Assembly (NCBI RefSeq): GCF_014395425.1
Contig: NZ_CP060711.1
Span: 868,001 to 932,000 of the forward strand
Direction: 5' to 3'
Length of the DNA stretch: 64,000 bases
From: Thermomonas brevis
Lineage (GTDB): Bacteria; Pseudomonadota; Gammaproteobacteria; Xanthomonadales; Xanthomonadaceae
Shown: piece by piece, positions 1 to 8,507 of the stretch
How positions within the stretch are numbered: the stretch's first letter is position 1
Layout of the letters: every line of letters begins with the position of its first letter
Made by a program: the position numbers and the translations under genes
The notes under the pieces: model-generated
The model's database searches: none
Told to the model about the DNA's origin: nothing
The model's input: only the letters and a program-made list of their open reading frames with translations

Positions 1-383
1 ACGGACACGGCGATGCACAGCAGCAGGTACAGTTCCAGCCAGCCGTGCGGACGCAAGCGCAGATAGTCGGCGAAGCCGGTTGCCCGGATCAGCGTCCCCG
101 ACACGAACACCATCAGGATCAGCGCGAAATACCCGGCCTCCATGCCTGCCGCCTTGATCTGCCGGTCGCGCTCGTCCTCCAGCGGCCCGTTGCCGTATTT
201 CTGGATCGCCATCGAGCCCAGCAACAGCGCCGCGAACAGCTTGGCGACGTTGTCGCGCATGCCGCCCAGCGCGCCTTCCGAAGCCGCGGCGCCCGGCGCG
301 AGGAACAGTTCCCACGCCAGATACACGGCGCCGGTCAGCGCCACCGCCAGCATCACCAGACCGATCTTTTCCTGCTTGCTCAT
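1..383 (-). CDS. DERD-motif small membrane protein, 3' end cut by the window
   Basis: About 127 codons are visible, from an ATG at 383 (GGAGG about 10 nt upstream) to the window edge. A membrane segment follows the short basic N-terminus (MLAVALTGAVYLAW). The motif EDERD lies at residues 69-73, then come two more hydrophobic stretches (YFALILMVFVSGTLI and LELYLLLCIAVSV). The same acidic motif before a membrane segment occurs in the next two genes upstream, so the three look like diverged paralogues in one operon. I do not recognise a characterised family. A role in membrane stress or under a small regulator encoded past the left edge is possible but unproven. Confidence 0.7.
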   Translation of the reverse strand, partial: MSKQEKIGLVMLAVALTGAVYLAWELFLAPGAAASEGALGGMRDNVAKLFAALLLGSMAIQKYGNGPLEDERDRQIKAAGMEAGYFALILMVFVSGTLIRATGFADYLRLRPHGWLELYLLLCIAVS

Positions 384-444
384 TCCCGCATCGCCTCCGG
401 GCACCGCGTGCCCTTCCGATTGCCTCGACATGCGCCGGCTGCGC

Positions 445-900
445 TCACTGCCTGTCGCGGCGATAAAGCACCGCCACCGTCAGATGCCCCGTGAGGTTGG
501 CGACGACCACGCCCAGCAACAGCAGGCCGGGAATCGCGCAATCGTTCGCCGACAACGCCCCGCGCCCGGCATCGAAGGACAGCGCCAGCGCCAGCAGCGC
601 GAACCAGCAGGAGGCGGCGATGCGGAAGGCGCGGTCGGCCTGCGCGCGGATCGCGGCATCGCGCTCGTCCTCCATTGTCTCGCCGCGCCTGCGCTCGTCC
701 GCCGCCGCGCGCAAGCGGAAGCCGAACGTCAGCGGCAGCGCGATCAACGTTGCGACGACGGCGATTTCGCGCCCGCCGAGAATCGCGCCGAACGTGAGGT
801 ACAGCGCCATGCCCGCGAACATCGCGACCATCCGCCACGCGAAGCGTTCGCCGAACGCCTGCGCATCGGAGCGGGCCAGTCTCCGCCCCAGGAGATTCAT
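445..900 (-). CDS. DERD-motif membrane protein (151 aa), unknown function
   Basis: Starts at the ATG at 900, which overlaps the stop of the preceding gene (ATGA arrangement, 897-900), so the two are translationally coupled. About four hydrophobic segments are visible (VAMFAGMALYLTFGAIL, IAVVATLIALPLTFGF, a stretch of about 15 residues near 95-110, and IPGLLLLGVVVANLTG). EDERDAAIRAQADRAF at about residues 78-93 is the family motif shared with both neighbours. A longer open frame upstream of 900 is the antisense/shifted shadow of the preceding gene and is not used. Function unknown; probably an inner-membrane protein acting with its two paralogues. Confidence 0.75.
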   Translation of the reverse strand: MNLLGRRLARSDAQAFGERFAWRMVAMFAGMALYLTFGAILGGREIAVVATLIALPLTFGFRLRAAADERRRGETMEDERDAAIRAQADRAFRIAASCWFALLALALSFDAGRGALSANDCAIPGLLLLGVVVANLTGHLTVAVLYRRDRQ

Positions 901-1547
901 GCCTGCGCTCCGCGGCGGTCGCGCCAGTACAGGATCGCCGCCACCAGCTGGTCCAGCCACAGCCCCACCAGCAGCGCCAGCATCAGCATCTGCGCGATGA
1001 AGGGATAGCTGAACTGGCGCAGCCGCTCGGTGTCGGAAAAGCCCAGCATCACCGCAATGGCAATGACGCAGACCGCGGTGGCGCAGCGCGCCCACTGGCT
1101 GGCGACCAGTTCGATCCGTGCGTCGCGCTCGTCGGCCAGCACCTTGCCGGCCCAGCGCTGCTTCAGCACGTGCGAAAGCACCAGCCACGCCACGAACAGG
1201 GTGCCGATGGAGCGGCCGGCCGCGCTGACCTCCGGGTTGCGGCCAATCGGCACCTCCGGCAGGAACAGGTGCGCCTTGAGCAGGCTGGCCGCGATCACCG
1301 CGCCGACGAAGGCCACGCCGATCCAGGCCTGCCATTCGCCGGGCGCAACCTGCGCCTCCTCCTCGCTCTGCGGGACGTCGTGCAGCCGGGCCACGGAAAA
1401 CCACACCGCCGCGACGAACAGGAACGTGCCCAGCCATCCCACCGGGAAGGGAATGTCGCGGTAGTCGCCGCTGAAGAACAGCGCCAGCCCGACGCCGGCC
1501 AGCAGCAGCCAGGCGACGAAGCGGGTACGCGGGGACAGGCCAGCCAT
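897..1547 (-). CDS. DERD-motif membrane protein (216 aa), first gene of operon
   Basis: The ATG at 1547 has GGAG 8 nt upstream (1556-1559). Five to six membrane segments are predicted by eye: residues about 11-27, 37-53, 73-90, 113-128, 153-170 and 181-200. ADERDARIELVASQWA, about residues 138-153, carries the motif seen in the two downstream genes. An acidic cytoplasmic loop (SEEEAQ) lies between TM2 and TM3. The gene directly follows a strong promoter-like sequence buried in two operator-like dyads (1571-1620), so the operon is probably repressed by a DNA-binding protein. I do not recognise a named family. Confidence 0.75.
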   Translation of the reverse strand: MAGLSPRTRFVAWLLLAGVGLALFFSGDYRDIPFPVGWLGTFLFVAAVWFSVARLHDVPQSEEEAQVAPGEWQAWIGVAFVGAVIAASLLKAHLFLPEVPIGRNPEVSAAGRSIGTLFVAWLVLSHVLKQRWAGKVLADERDARIELVASQWARCATAVCVIAIAVMLGFSDTERLRQFSYPFIAQMLMLALLVGLWLDQLVAAILYWRDRRGAQA

Positions 1548-1570
1548 CGTGTCATCTCCAGCGGACTAAA

Positions 1571-1588
1571 TGTAATGTTCAATTTACA
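1571..1588. promoter_or_regulatory. Operator-like dyad 1 (overlaps -10)
   Basis: TGTAATGTTCAATTTACA has the form TGTAAx-N6-TTTACA. The inverted repeat also extends one base outward on each side (AATGTAA / TTACATT). It covers the -10 of the minus-strand promoter. The spacing resembles TyrR-type boxes, but the regulator cannot be identified from this window. Confidence 0.55.
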
Positions 1589-1608
1589 TTGACGACCCGC
1601 GATGTCAA
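1581..1608 (-). promoter_or_regulatory. Sigma-70 promoter of the DERD membrane operon
   Basis: On the minus strand a perfect -35 TTGACA (1608-1603) is followed after 16 nt by TAAATT (1586-1581) as the -10. The expected start is about 27 nt before the ATG at 1547. The -35 is the end of one dyad and the -10 lies inside the other. Confidence 0.6.
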
Positions 1609-1620
1609 CTATTTTTTACA
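1603..1620. promoter_or_regulatory. Operator-like dyad 2 (overlaps -35)
   Basis: TGTCAACTATTTTTTACA has the same 18-bp layout, TGTxAA-N6-TTTACA, as the dyad at 1571-1588. The centres of the two are 32 bp apart, about three helical turns, so bound proteins would face the same side of the helix. Its inner edge is the TTGACA of the minus-strand promoter. Confidence 0.55.
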
Positions 1621-1681
1621 TCGGCTTGCGAATGCGCCCTTCGTCGCCATCTACTGGGGCATGTTCCCGCCCCTTGATGCC

Positions 1682-2554
1682 ATGACCGACACCGCCCACC
1701 CCCACGTGTTCGACGCCACCGCCGCCCGCTTCGAGGAGGAGGTGATCCGCAAGTCGCTGGAGACGCCCGTGCTGGTGGACTTCTGGGCCACCTGGTGCGC
1801 GCCGTGCAAGACGCTGGGGCCGATCTTGGAGAAGCTCGCCGCCGAGTACCACGGCGCGTTCGCGGTCGCCAAGGTCGACGTGGACAAGGAGCAGGAGCTG
1901 GCCGCCGCGTTCCAGATCCGCTCGGTGCCGACGATGGTGCTGTTCAAGGACGGCCAGATGCTGGGCGCGATTCCCGGCGCGCTGCCGGAAGGCCAGCTGC
2001 GCGAGATGCTGGCGCAGGTGGGCATCGAGCCCGCCGCCGCGCCTGCGGAAGAGTCCGTGCCCGAAGCCGCCGCGCCGGTCGATCCGCACGAGGACGTGAT
2101 GCGCCTGCGCAAGGCCATCGAGGCCGAGCCGGACAAGGACGAGCTGAAGCTCGACCTGGCGCTGGCGCTGCTGCAGACCGGCGCCGCGGTCGAGGCCGAA
2201 CAGCTGCTGGACAGGCTGCCGGCCAACCTCGCCACCGACGACCGCACGATCAAGGCGCGCGCGCGGCTCGGCTTCGCCGCCCTGCTCAAGGACGCGCCGC
2301 CGGCCGAAACGCTGGAAGCCGCCATCGCCGCCGATCCGGGCGACCTGCGCGCGCGCCACCTGCTCGGCGTGCGCCAGCTGGTGGCCGGCGACGCCGAGGC
2401 CGGGCTGGCGCAGTTCATCGAGATGCTGCGCCGCGACCGCAGCTACGGCGACGGGCTGGCGCGCAAGTCGCTGATCGACGCGTTCCGCGTGGTCGAGGAC
2501 GAAGACCTGGTGGGCCGCGTGCGCCGGCAGATGTCGGCGCTGCTGCTGGTCTGA
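1682..2554 (+). CDS. cnoX: Thioredoxin-TPR protein, CnoX/YbbN type
   Basis: This 290-residue protein has an N-terminal thioredoxin fold with the active site WATWCAPCKTLGP at about residues 34-46. The conserved cis-Pro loop (RSVPTMVLFKDG) follows. An Ala-rich linker then leads to TPR-like helices to the end. That architecture and length match the chaperedoxin CnoX (YbbN), a cytoplasmic holdase that shields and redox-protects chaperonin substrates. Unlike E. coli YbbN, both active-site cysteines are present, so oxidoreductase activity is expected. I chose the ATG at 1682 (MTDTAHPH); an in-frame ATG at 1661 would add seven residues. The next gene starts 2 nt after the stop. Confidence 0.85.
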   Translation: MTDTAHPHVFDATAARFEEEVIRKSLETPVLVDFWATWCAPCKTLGPILEKLAAEYHGAFAVAKVDVDKEQELAAAFQIRSVPTMVLFKDGQMLGAIPGALPEGQLREMLAQVGIEPAAAPAEESVPEAAAPVDPHEDVMRLRKAIEAEPDKDELKLDLALALLQTGAAVEAEQLLDRLPANLATDDRTIKARARLGFAALLKDAPPAETLEAAIAADPGDLRARHLLGVRQLVAGDAEAGLAQFIEMLRRDRSYGDGLARKSLIDAFRVVEDEDLVGRVRRQMSALLLV

Positions 2555-2556
2555 CC

Positions 2557-3006
2557 GTGCGGGCCGGCCTGTTCCGCCACGGGATCAACCTGTGGCCGCC
2601 GTTCCTGTTCGCCGGCATCCACCTCGCCGAACTGTCGGACGATTACCGGCATGCGCGGGTCGAGCTGCGCATGCGGCCGTGGAACCGCAACTACGTCGGC
2701 ACCCACTTCGGCGGCAGCCTGTTCGCGATGACCGACCCGTTCTGGATGCTGATGGTGCTGCACCACCTCGGGCGCGACCACTACGTCTGGGACAAGGCCG
2801 GCGAGATCGAGTTCGTGAAACCCGGCCGCGGCGTCGTGCAGACCGCCTTCGCGCTGGACGACGGCGTGCTGGACGGGCTGCGCGCCGAGGCCGCGGACGG
2901 CGGCAAGGTGCTGCGCTGGTTCGACAACGCCGTCGTGGACGCGCAGGGCGAGGTGGTGGCGCGCGTGCGCAAGCAGCTCTACGTGCGCCGCAAACCGGAA
3001 CGCTGA
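2557..3006 (+). CDS. DUF4442 hotdog-fold protein, thioesterase-like
   Basis: The start is GTG at 2557, two bases after the stop of the thioredoxin gene, giving 149 residues. The block WNRNYVGTHFGGSLFAMTDP, followed by MLMVLHHLGRDHYVWDKAGE, is the hallmark of DUF4442, a single-domain hotdog family related to acyl-CoA thioesterases (PaaI-like). The C-terminal strand EVVARVRKQLYVRR is also typical. The substrate is unknown. Close spacing suggests co-transcription with the upstream cnoX-like gene. Confidence 0.8.
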   Translation: MRAGLFRHGINLWPPFLFAGIHLAELSDDYRHARVELRMRPWNRNYVGTHFGGSLFAMTDPFWMLMVLHHLGRDHYVWDKAGEIEFVKPGRGVVQTAFALDDGVLDGLRAEAADGGKVLRWFDNAVVDAQGEVVARVRKQLYVRRKPER

Positions 3007-3068
3007 AGCGTTCCATCCCGCGGCGTCTCCGTCGTATGCTCGGTGCGGGCCAAGGGAACGACGGCGCA

Positions 3069-5018
3069 GTGACGGACAAGACCAATCCCAGCATCCAGGG
3101 CTATCGCATCCTGCGGGTCATCGGCCAGGGCGGCATGTCCACGGTCTATCTGGCCGAGCAGGAATCGCTGGGCCGCAAGGTCGCGCTGAAGGTGATGCTG
3201 GCCGACGTGCTGGCCGACGAGGTGAGCCGCGCGCGCTTCGAGAACGAGGCGCGCACCATTGCCCGGCTCGAACATCCCAACATCGTCGGCATCTTCGAGG
3301 TCGGCCGCACGTCCGACGGCCTGCCCTTCTATTCGATGCCCTACCTGTCGCGCGGCCACCTGGCCCAGCGCCGGCTGGCCGGCGACCAGCCGAAGGTGGC
3401 GTCGATCCTGCGCAGCCTGCTGCAGGCGCTGGACTACGCGCACGTGCGCGGCGTGGTGCATCGCGACGTGAAGGCGGAGAACGTGCTGTTCGACGACGCC
3501 GACCGGCCGATGCTGGCCGACTTCGGCATCGCCCTGCGGCGCGGCAGCAACCCGCGCCTGACCACCGCCGGGCTGGCGGTGGGCAGCACCGCCTACATGC
3601 CGCCGGAGCAGGCGCGCGGGCAGGACGTGGACCGCCGCGCCGATCTCTACAGCATCGGCGTACTGGCCTGGGAAATGCTGGTCGGCCGGCTGCCGTACAA
3701 CGCCGGCGATGCGCTGTCGATGGCGCTGCGGCACGTGCAGGAACCGATCCCGCGCCTGCCGCCGGCGCTGAAGCAGTGGCAGGGCTTCATCGACAAGGCA
3801 ATGGCGAAGCGGCCGGAGCAGCGCTTCGCCAGCGCCCAGGAAATGGTGGATGCGCTGGACGCGCTGGAGCGCCGCAGCAGCCGTTCGTTCGCCGCGGTGG
3901 AAGTGCCGACGGCGTGGATGCAGGAAGCCCCGCCGGCGTCGCCGCGCCCGCGCTGGCTGCCGCTCGGCGCGGGCGCCGCCGTGCTGGCCGCGCTCGGCAT
4001 CGGCCTTGCCTATGTCGCGACCCGCGACGATGCGTCGCCGCCACCCGCGCCCGCCGTTGCCGCCACCACCACGGCTCCGACGCCGCCCGCCGCGCCCGGC
4101 TACGACGAGGCGCAATCCCTTCCGGGCGAGGCGATCGTCAGCGGCGGCAGCGTGGCCGCCTACGTCGCCAACGCCGAGCAGCAGCTGCGCGACGGGCGCC
4201 TGCTGGCGCCGCGCAACGCCAACGCCTGGGACAGCCTGGACGCGGCGTGGCGCACCAACCCGACCCATCCCGACACCCTGCGCCTGACCGCTGCGCTGTT
4301 CGACGCGCTGAACGCCGCCTCGGAGCGCGCGCTGCGCGCGGGCGACGTCGCCGGCGCGCGCATCACCTTCCAGCGCGCGCAGCAGCTGGACGAACGGCGC
4401 GGCGGCACCGGCGCGTCCGTGGCGCTGCTGCGCAAGCGCTTGGCCGACGCGCTCGACCAGCGCCTGACCGGCCTGCTGGCGAAGCCGGACACCCGCCCTG
4501 CTGCTGCCGCGCTGCTCGCCGACATCGCCTGGCTGGACCTCGATCCCGCGCGCGAACGCGCCCTACGGACGCGGGTGGGAACGCTTGCCGACAACAGGAC
4601 GGCCACCGCCGCGGCCACTGCGCCGACCGCGGCCGTGCCCATCGAAATCGTCGCCGTCACCCGTGCGGATTACGCTCGCTTCGCCAGCGCCAGCGGCCGC
4701 GCCGCCGCGGAATGCGGCAAGGGCTTCCTCGGCCGCAAGCTGAAGTGGAACAACACCGGCAGCGACCGCAAGCCGGTGGTCTGCGTGTCCGCCGCCGACG
4801 CGCTGGCCTACGCCGCCTGGATCGGCGCGCAGGACGGCCGCCACTACCGCCTGCCCAGCGCCGGCGAGCTGCGCGCGCATCCCGCGCCGGCCGCCGGCTG
4901 GCTGACGCTGTGCGCCGACCGCAACTGCGGCACCCGCATGGTCAGCGACCGGCCGAAGCCGCTGGACGCCTCACGCGGCTACGACGACATCGGCCTCCTG
5001 CTCGCGCGCGCCCGCTGA
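3069..5018 (+). CDS. Membrane Ser/Thr protein kinase with FGE/SUMF1-like C-terminal domain
   Basis: This 649-residue Hanks-type kinase has the glycine loop [12 protein letters not shown] (19-30), Lys41 in [13 protein letters not shown] (131-138), ADFGIA (150-155) and a PPEQ activation-segment end, so all catalytic residues are present. A Pro/Ala-rich stretch and one membrane segment (about 298-316) separate the cytosolic kinase from an outside region. The outside region ends (about 525-645) in a short domain with the pattern [18 protein letters not shown] ... YRLPSAGEL ... [11 protein letters not shown], typical of formylglycine-generating-enzyme/SUMF1 folds used as binding modules. GTG 3069 (AAGGGA about 11 nt upstream) is preferred; ATG 3036 is possible. 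The last 48 bp overlap the convergent chemoreceptor gene. Confidence 0.85.
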   Translation: MTDKTNPSIQGYRILRVIGQGGMSTVYLAEQESLGRKVALKVMLADVLADEVSRARFENEARTIARLEHPNIVGIFEVGRTSDGLPFYSMPYLSRGHLAQRRLAGDQPKVASILRSLLQALDYAHVRGVVHRDVKAENVLFDDADRPMLADFGIALRRGSNPRLTTAGLAVGSTAYMPPEQARGQDVDRRADLYSIGVLAWEMLVGRLPYNAGDALSMALRHVQEPIPRLPPALKQWQGFIDKAMAKRPEQRFASAQEMVDALDALERRSSRSFAAVEVPTAWMQEAPPASPRPRWLPLGAGAAVLAALGIGLAYVATRDDASPPPAPAVAATTTAPTPPAAPGYDEAQSLPGEAIVSGGSVAAYVANAEQQLRDGRLLAPRNANAWDSLDAAWRTNPTHPDTLRLTAALFDALNAASERALRAGDVAGARITFQRAQQLDERRGGTGASVALLRKRLADALDQRLTGLLAKPDTRPAAAALLADIAWLDLDPARERALRTRVGTLADNRTATAAATAPTAAVPIEIVAVTRADYARFASASGRAAAECGKGFLGRKLKWNNTGSDRKPVVCVSAADALAYAAWIGAQDGRHYRLPSAGELRAHPAPAAGWLTLCADRNCGTRMVSDRPKPLDASRGYDDIGLLLARAR

Positions 5019-7316
5019 CGCCTCGTCGCGCAGCCGGAAGCGCGCCACCAGCTCGTTCAGCGACCGCGCCTGCTCGGCCATCGCGCACGCCGTCGCGCTG
5101 GCCTCCTCCACCAGCGCCGCGTTCTGCTGGGTCGCGCCGTCGAGCTGGGTGATGGTCTGGTTGACCACGCCCACGCCCATCGCCTGTTCGTCCGTGGCGG
5201 CGCTGATTTCCGCGACCAGCGCGGACACCTTGCCGACCTCGGCGACCAGTTCGCGGATCGTGCCGCCGGCCTCGCGCACCTGCCGTGCGCCCTGGTCGAC
5301 GGTCTGCACCGAATCCTCGATCAGCGCCTTGATCTCCTTCGCCGACGCCGCCGAGCGCTGCGCCAGCGTGCGCACCTCGCCCGCCACCACCGCGAAGCCG
5401 CGTCCCTGCTCGCCGGCGCGCGCCGCCTCCACCGCCGCGTTGAGTGCGAGCAGATTGGTCTGGAAGGCGATGCCGTCGATCACCCCGACGATCTCCTCGA
5501 TCCGGTGCGAGGCGCGGGTGATGCGCTGCATGGTGTCCACCGCGCCCGCCACCACCTCGCCGCCGCGCCCGGCGATCGCCGTCACCCCTTCCGCCAGCAC
5601 CCGCGCGTTGCGCGCGCTGGCCGCGTTGTTCTCCACGGTCGAGGCCAGTTCGTGCATCGACGAAGCGGTCTTTTCGAGGCTGATCGCCTGTTGCTCGGTG
5701 CGGATCGACAGGTCGTCGTTGCCGCTGGAAATCTCGGCCGCCGCCATGCCGATCACGCCCACCGCCTCCTGGATCTGGCCGACCATGTCCGCCAGCCGGT
5801 CCATGGTGTCGTTGACGCATTCGGCAATGCCGCCGAACGCGCCCTGCAGGCCCGCGTCGGCGCGGCCGGTCAGGTCGCCCTGCGCCAGTCCCTGCAACAC
5901 CAGCCGGATGCCCTCGAAGGCCGCGTTGATGCCGTTGAGCATGGCGTTGAGGTCGCGCGCCAGCGCCAGGTGGAAACCCTGCTTGCCGTGCTCGCCGATG
6001 CGGCGGTCGAGCTCGCCGCGCACCGCGCCGGTCACCAGCTGGCCGATTTCGCGCTCGATCGACAGTTCATCGGTGCGGTCCCGCCATTCGGCCACGTAGC
6101 CGAGCAGCTTGCCCTGCTCGTTGCGCACCGGCGTGACCGTGGTGTCGAACGTCATCGCGCCCAGCGCCAGCGTTTCGACGTGCGCGGCGGTCAGGCCGCC
6201 CAGCCGGCTCCGCCACTGCGCCGGCTCCGGGTGCAGGTCCTCCAGGCTGGAGCCCACCACGCGCTCGGCGCCGAACCCCGGCAGCGCCTGCGCGATCGCG
6301 GCTTCCGCGCCGCCGAACATCGCCAGCATGGCGCGGTTGGCGAACACCACCTTGCGGTTCGAATCCGCGACCAGGATGCTGGCGGTCGCGGAGGCCATCG
6401 CCTCGCGGGTCATCGCCCGCTCGCGGCGCAGGTCCTCGACCTGGAAGCCGAGCCGGATCTGCATCGACTTGATGCCCAGCAGGATGCTGCCAACCTCGTC
6501 GCTGCGCGAGGTGTCGATGCCGCCGGTGAACACGTCGCCGGCGATCTCGCGCAGCGCGCGCCGGGCGTCGTCACAGCGGCCGACCACGTCGCGCGACAGC
6601 CAGCGCGCCGAATACAGGGCGAAGCCGAGCCCGGCGCAGAGCAGCGCCCAGTCGGCGATGCCGGCACCGCCTGCGCGCAGCAACAGCGCCGCCGCCAGCG
6701 CGGGCCCGAACAGGGCAAACAGGTACAGGCGCGCGGTCAGCGGCAGCTTCCAGAGCGGATTCAGCCGCTCGGCCAGCGGCACCGGTTGCACGCGGCCGTT
6801 GCGGATCGCCACGTTCTTCAGTGTGCCGGCGCGCAGCTGCGCGTAGGCGCGCTCGGCTTCGGCCACGCGCTCGCGCGAAGGCTTGCGCCGCACCGACATG
6901 TAGCCGGTGACCTTGCCGGCCTGGTCGAGGATCGGGGTGACGTGCGCGTCCACCCAGTAGTGGTCGCCGTTCTTGCAGCGGTTCTTGACCAGCCCCATCC
7001 ACGGCTGCCCGGCCTGGATGCGCAGCCACAGGTCGGCGAACGCCGCCGCCGGCATGTCCGGATGGCGGATGACGTTGTGCTGCCGCCCGATCAGCTCGGC
7101 CTCGCCGTAGCCGCTGATCTCGCAGAAATATTCGTTGACGTAGGTGACGATGCCGCGCAGGTCGGTGCAGGAGACGATCAGCTCACCGTCGCGGAACGGG
7201 ATTTCCACGCCGGTCACCGGCTGTTCCAGCAGTTCCTTCCGCGACAGCGATCCGCTGGCGCGGCGCGGAGGAGGCAGGACGGAGTCCACGGCATCGACAT
7301 CGGGAGACGCGATCAT
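4971..7316 (-). CDS. PAS-domain methyl-accepting chemotaxis protein (Aer-like)
   Basis: This 781-residue receptor has a cytoplasmic N-terminal PAS domain (about 38-135) with Aer-like features ([41 protein letters not shown]). A hydrophobic hairpin ([17 protein letters not shown] ... [13 protein letters not shown]) and HAMP-like helices follow. A second PAS-like domain lies around '[19 protein letters not shown]'. The C-terminus is a full MCP signalling domain with the hairpin tip [23 protein letters not shown] 7316 is chosen because GAGGAGC lies 6 nt upstream; an in-frame ATG 34 codons further up lacks such support. Probably senses redox or energy state. No che genes lie nearby. Confidence 0.88.
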   Translation of the reverse strand: MIASPDVDAVDSVLPPPRRASGSLSRKELLEQPVTGVEIPFRDGELIVSCTDLRGIVTYVNEYFCEISGYGEAELIGRQHNVIRHPDMPAAAFADLWLRIQAGQPWMGLVKNRCKNGDHYWVDAHVTPILDQAGKVTGYMSVRRKPSRERVAEAERAYAQLRAGTLKNVAIRNGRVQPVPLAERLNPLWKLPLTARLYLFALFGPALAAALLLRAGGAGIADWALLCAGLGFALYSARWLSRDVVGRCDDARRALREIAGDVFTGGIDTSRSDEVGSILLGIKSMQIRLGFQVEDLRRERAMTREAMASATASILVADSNRKVVFANRAMLAMFGGAEAAIAQALPGFGAERVVGSSLEDLHPEPAQWRSRLGGLTAAHVETLALGAMTFDTTVTPVRNEQGKLLGYVAEWRDRTDELSIEREIGQLVTGAVRGELDRRIGEHGKQGFHLALARDLNAMLNGINAAFEGIRLVLQGLAQGDLTGRADAGLQGAFGGIAECVNDTMDRLADMVGQIQEAVGVIGMAAAEISSGNDDLSIRTEQQAISLEKTASSMHELASTVENNAASARNARVLAEGVTAIAGRGGEVVAGAVDTMQRITRASHRIEEIVGVIDGIAFQTNLLALNAAVEAARAGEQGRGFAVVAGEVRTLAQRSAASAKEIKALIEDSVQTVDQGARQVREAGGTIRELVAEVGKVSALVAEISAATDEQAMGVGVVNQTITQLDGATQQNAALVEEASATACAMAEQARSLNELVARFRLRDEASAGAREQEADVVVAA

Positions 7317-7380
7317 CAACCTGCTCCTCGGCAAGTAGGTCGCCGCGGCCGACGGCCCCGGCGTCGGCAATGGGGAAGGG

Positions 7381-7617
7381 TCAGCCGCAGCTGCCGCAAC
7401 AGGTGGTGCCTTCGGCATGCTCCGGCGCCAGGGTGGCCGGGTAGCCGGCGGCGCGCAGGGCGTCGCTGATGTCGTTCTCCTTCAGGCTGCTTTCCACCAG
7501 CAGCCGGCCGCGGCCGATGTTGGCGGTGATCTTGGCCTGCGGGTCCAGCGCGTGCACGGCGAAGGCGATGGAACGGGCGGTGGTCTCGTCAACGAGGCCG
7601 AGGACGTCGAACAGCAT
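7381..7617 (-). CDS. Small HMA-like protein with Cys-rich tail
   Basis: This 78-residue protein has the beta-alpha-beta-beta-alpha-beta pattern and hydrophobic spacing of heavy-metal-associated (CopZ/Atx1-like) domains, including the terminal AGYPA. However, the usual metal-binding MxCxxC near the N-terminus is replaced by [10 protein letters not shown]. Instead, Cys residues are clustered at the very end (TTCCGSCG). It may bind metal through the tail, or may have lost the normal copper-chaperone role. ATG 7617 has GGAG about 8 nt upstream. No P-type ATPase lies nearby. Confidence 0.65.
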   Translation of the reverse strand: MLFDVLGLVDETTARSIAFAVHALDPQAKITANIGRGRLLVESSLKENDISDALRAAGYPATLAPEHAEGTTCCGSCG

Positions 7618-7734
7618 GGGGAAACTCCGTCATGGCACATGCGCAGCGCGCGGTGGTGCCATGATCGGGAGGCGGCGACGGCGGCGCCTTGACCGGAATC
7701 AATCAGGCGGCGGCGGGAATTCCGGATTCGACGC

Positions 7735-8505
7735 TCACGCCGTGCCGGCGGCCTGCTCGCGCAGCTGCGCGGCGCGGTCATGGCCCAGGTAGCGGTGGAT
7801 GCCGGCGCGGGCCAGGTACAGCAGCGGGATCAGCGCGATGGCCGCCAGCATCTTGTAGCAGTAATTGAGCGTGCCGACGGCCAGGAACAGCGAGGTCGGC
7901 CAGTGCTGCGGGCCGATCACGAAGGCGATGTACAGCACCACGAAGCTGTCCACCAGCTGCGACACCGCGGTGGAGCCGGTGGCGCGCAGCCAGGCGTGGC
8001 GCTCGCCGGTGCGGCGGCGGATGTGGTGGAACACGTGGATGTCGATCAGCTGGCCGATCAGGAACGCGACCAGCGAGCCCACGGTGATCCACATGCCCTG
8101 GCCGAAGATCGCGGCGAAGGCGGCCTGATAGTCGGGCACGCCCTGCTCCTTCGCCGCGCCCACCCACCACGTCGCCGGCGCGAGGTGGATGGCGATGTAG
8201 GCGAACAGGAAGCCGTAGGCCACCAGCCCGGCGGCCAGCCAGCTGATCATCCGCACGCCGCGCTTGCCGAAGTACTCGTTGACCGTGTCGGTCATGATGA
8301 ACACGATCGGCCAGATCACCGTGCCGGCGGTGAAATCGAGCGTGCCGCTCTGGCCGAGCAGGTTCCAGTGCAGCGGGGCGATGCCCAGCGTGCCTTCCAG
8401 CGCGAAGATCTTGACCCCGATGAACTCCGCCAGCACCGCGTTGGCGCAGAAGAACGCCGCCAGCGCGACGAACAGCCGGACCGCGCGGTCGTCGAGCTGC
8501 CGCAT
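7735..8505 (-). CDS. yhhQ: Queuosine precursor transporter (VUT family, YhhQ-like)
   Basis: This 256-residue inner-membrane protein has about six membrane segments. Recognisable family blocks include NAVLAEFIGVKIF, the motif IVFIMTDTVNEYFGKRGVR, and GSLVAFLIGQLIDIHVFH followed by SQLVDSFVVLYIAF. These match the VUT/YhhQ family that imports queuosine precursors (preQ0/preQ1) for tRNA modification. The start at 8505 lies 2 nt after the DUF502 gene's stop, so the two are probably co-transcribed. Confidence 0.85.
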   Translation of the reverse strand: MRQLDDRAVRLFVALAAFFCANAVLAEFIGVKIFALEGTLGIAPLHWNLLGQSGTLDFTAGTVIWPIVFIMTDTVNEYFGKRGVRMISWLAAGLVAYGFLFAYIAIHLAPATWWVGAAKEQGVPDYQAAFAAIFGQGMWITVGSLVAFLIGQLIDIHVFHHIRRRTGERHAWLRATGSTAVSQLVDSFVVLYIAFVIGPQHWPTSLFLAVGTLNYCYKMLAAIALIPLLYLARAGIHRYLGHDRAAQLREQAAGTA

Positions 8506-8507
8506 TC

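Noticed and set aside
1571..1620. Naming the dyads as TyrR boxes
   Set aside because: Spacing and half-sites resemble TyrR boxes, but each has a mismatch, the controlled genes are not aromatic amino acid genes, and no regulator is visible.
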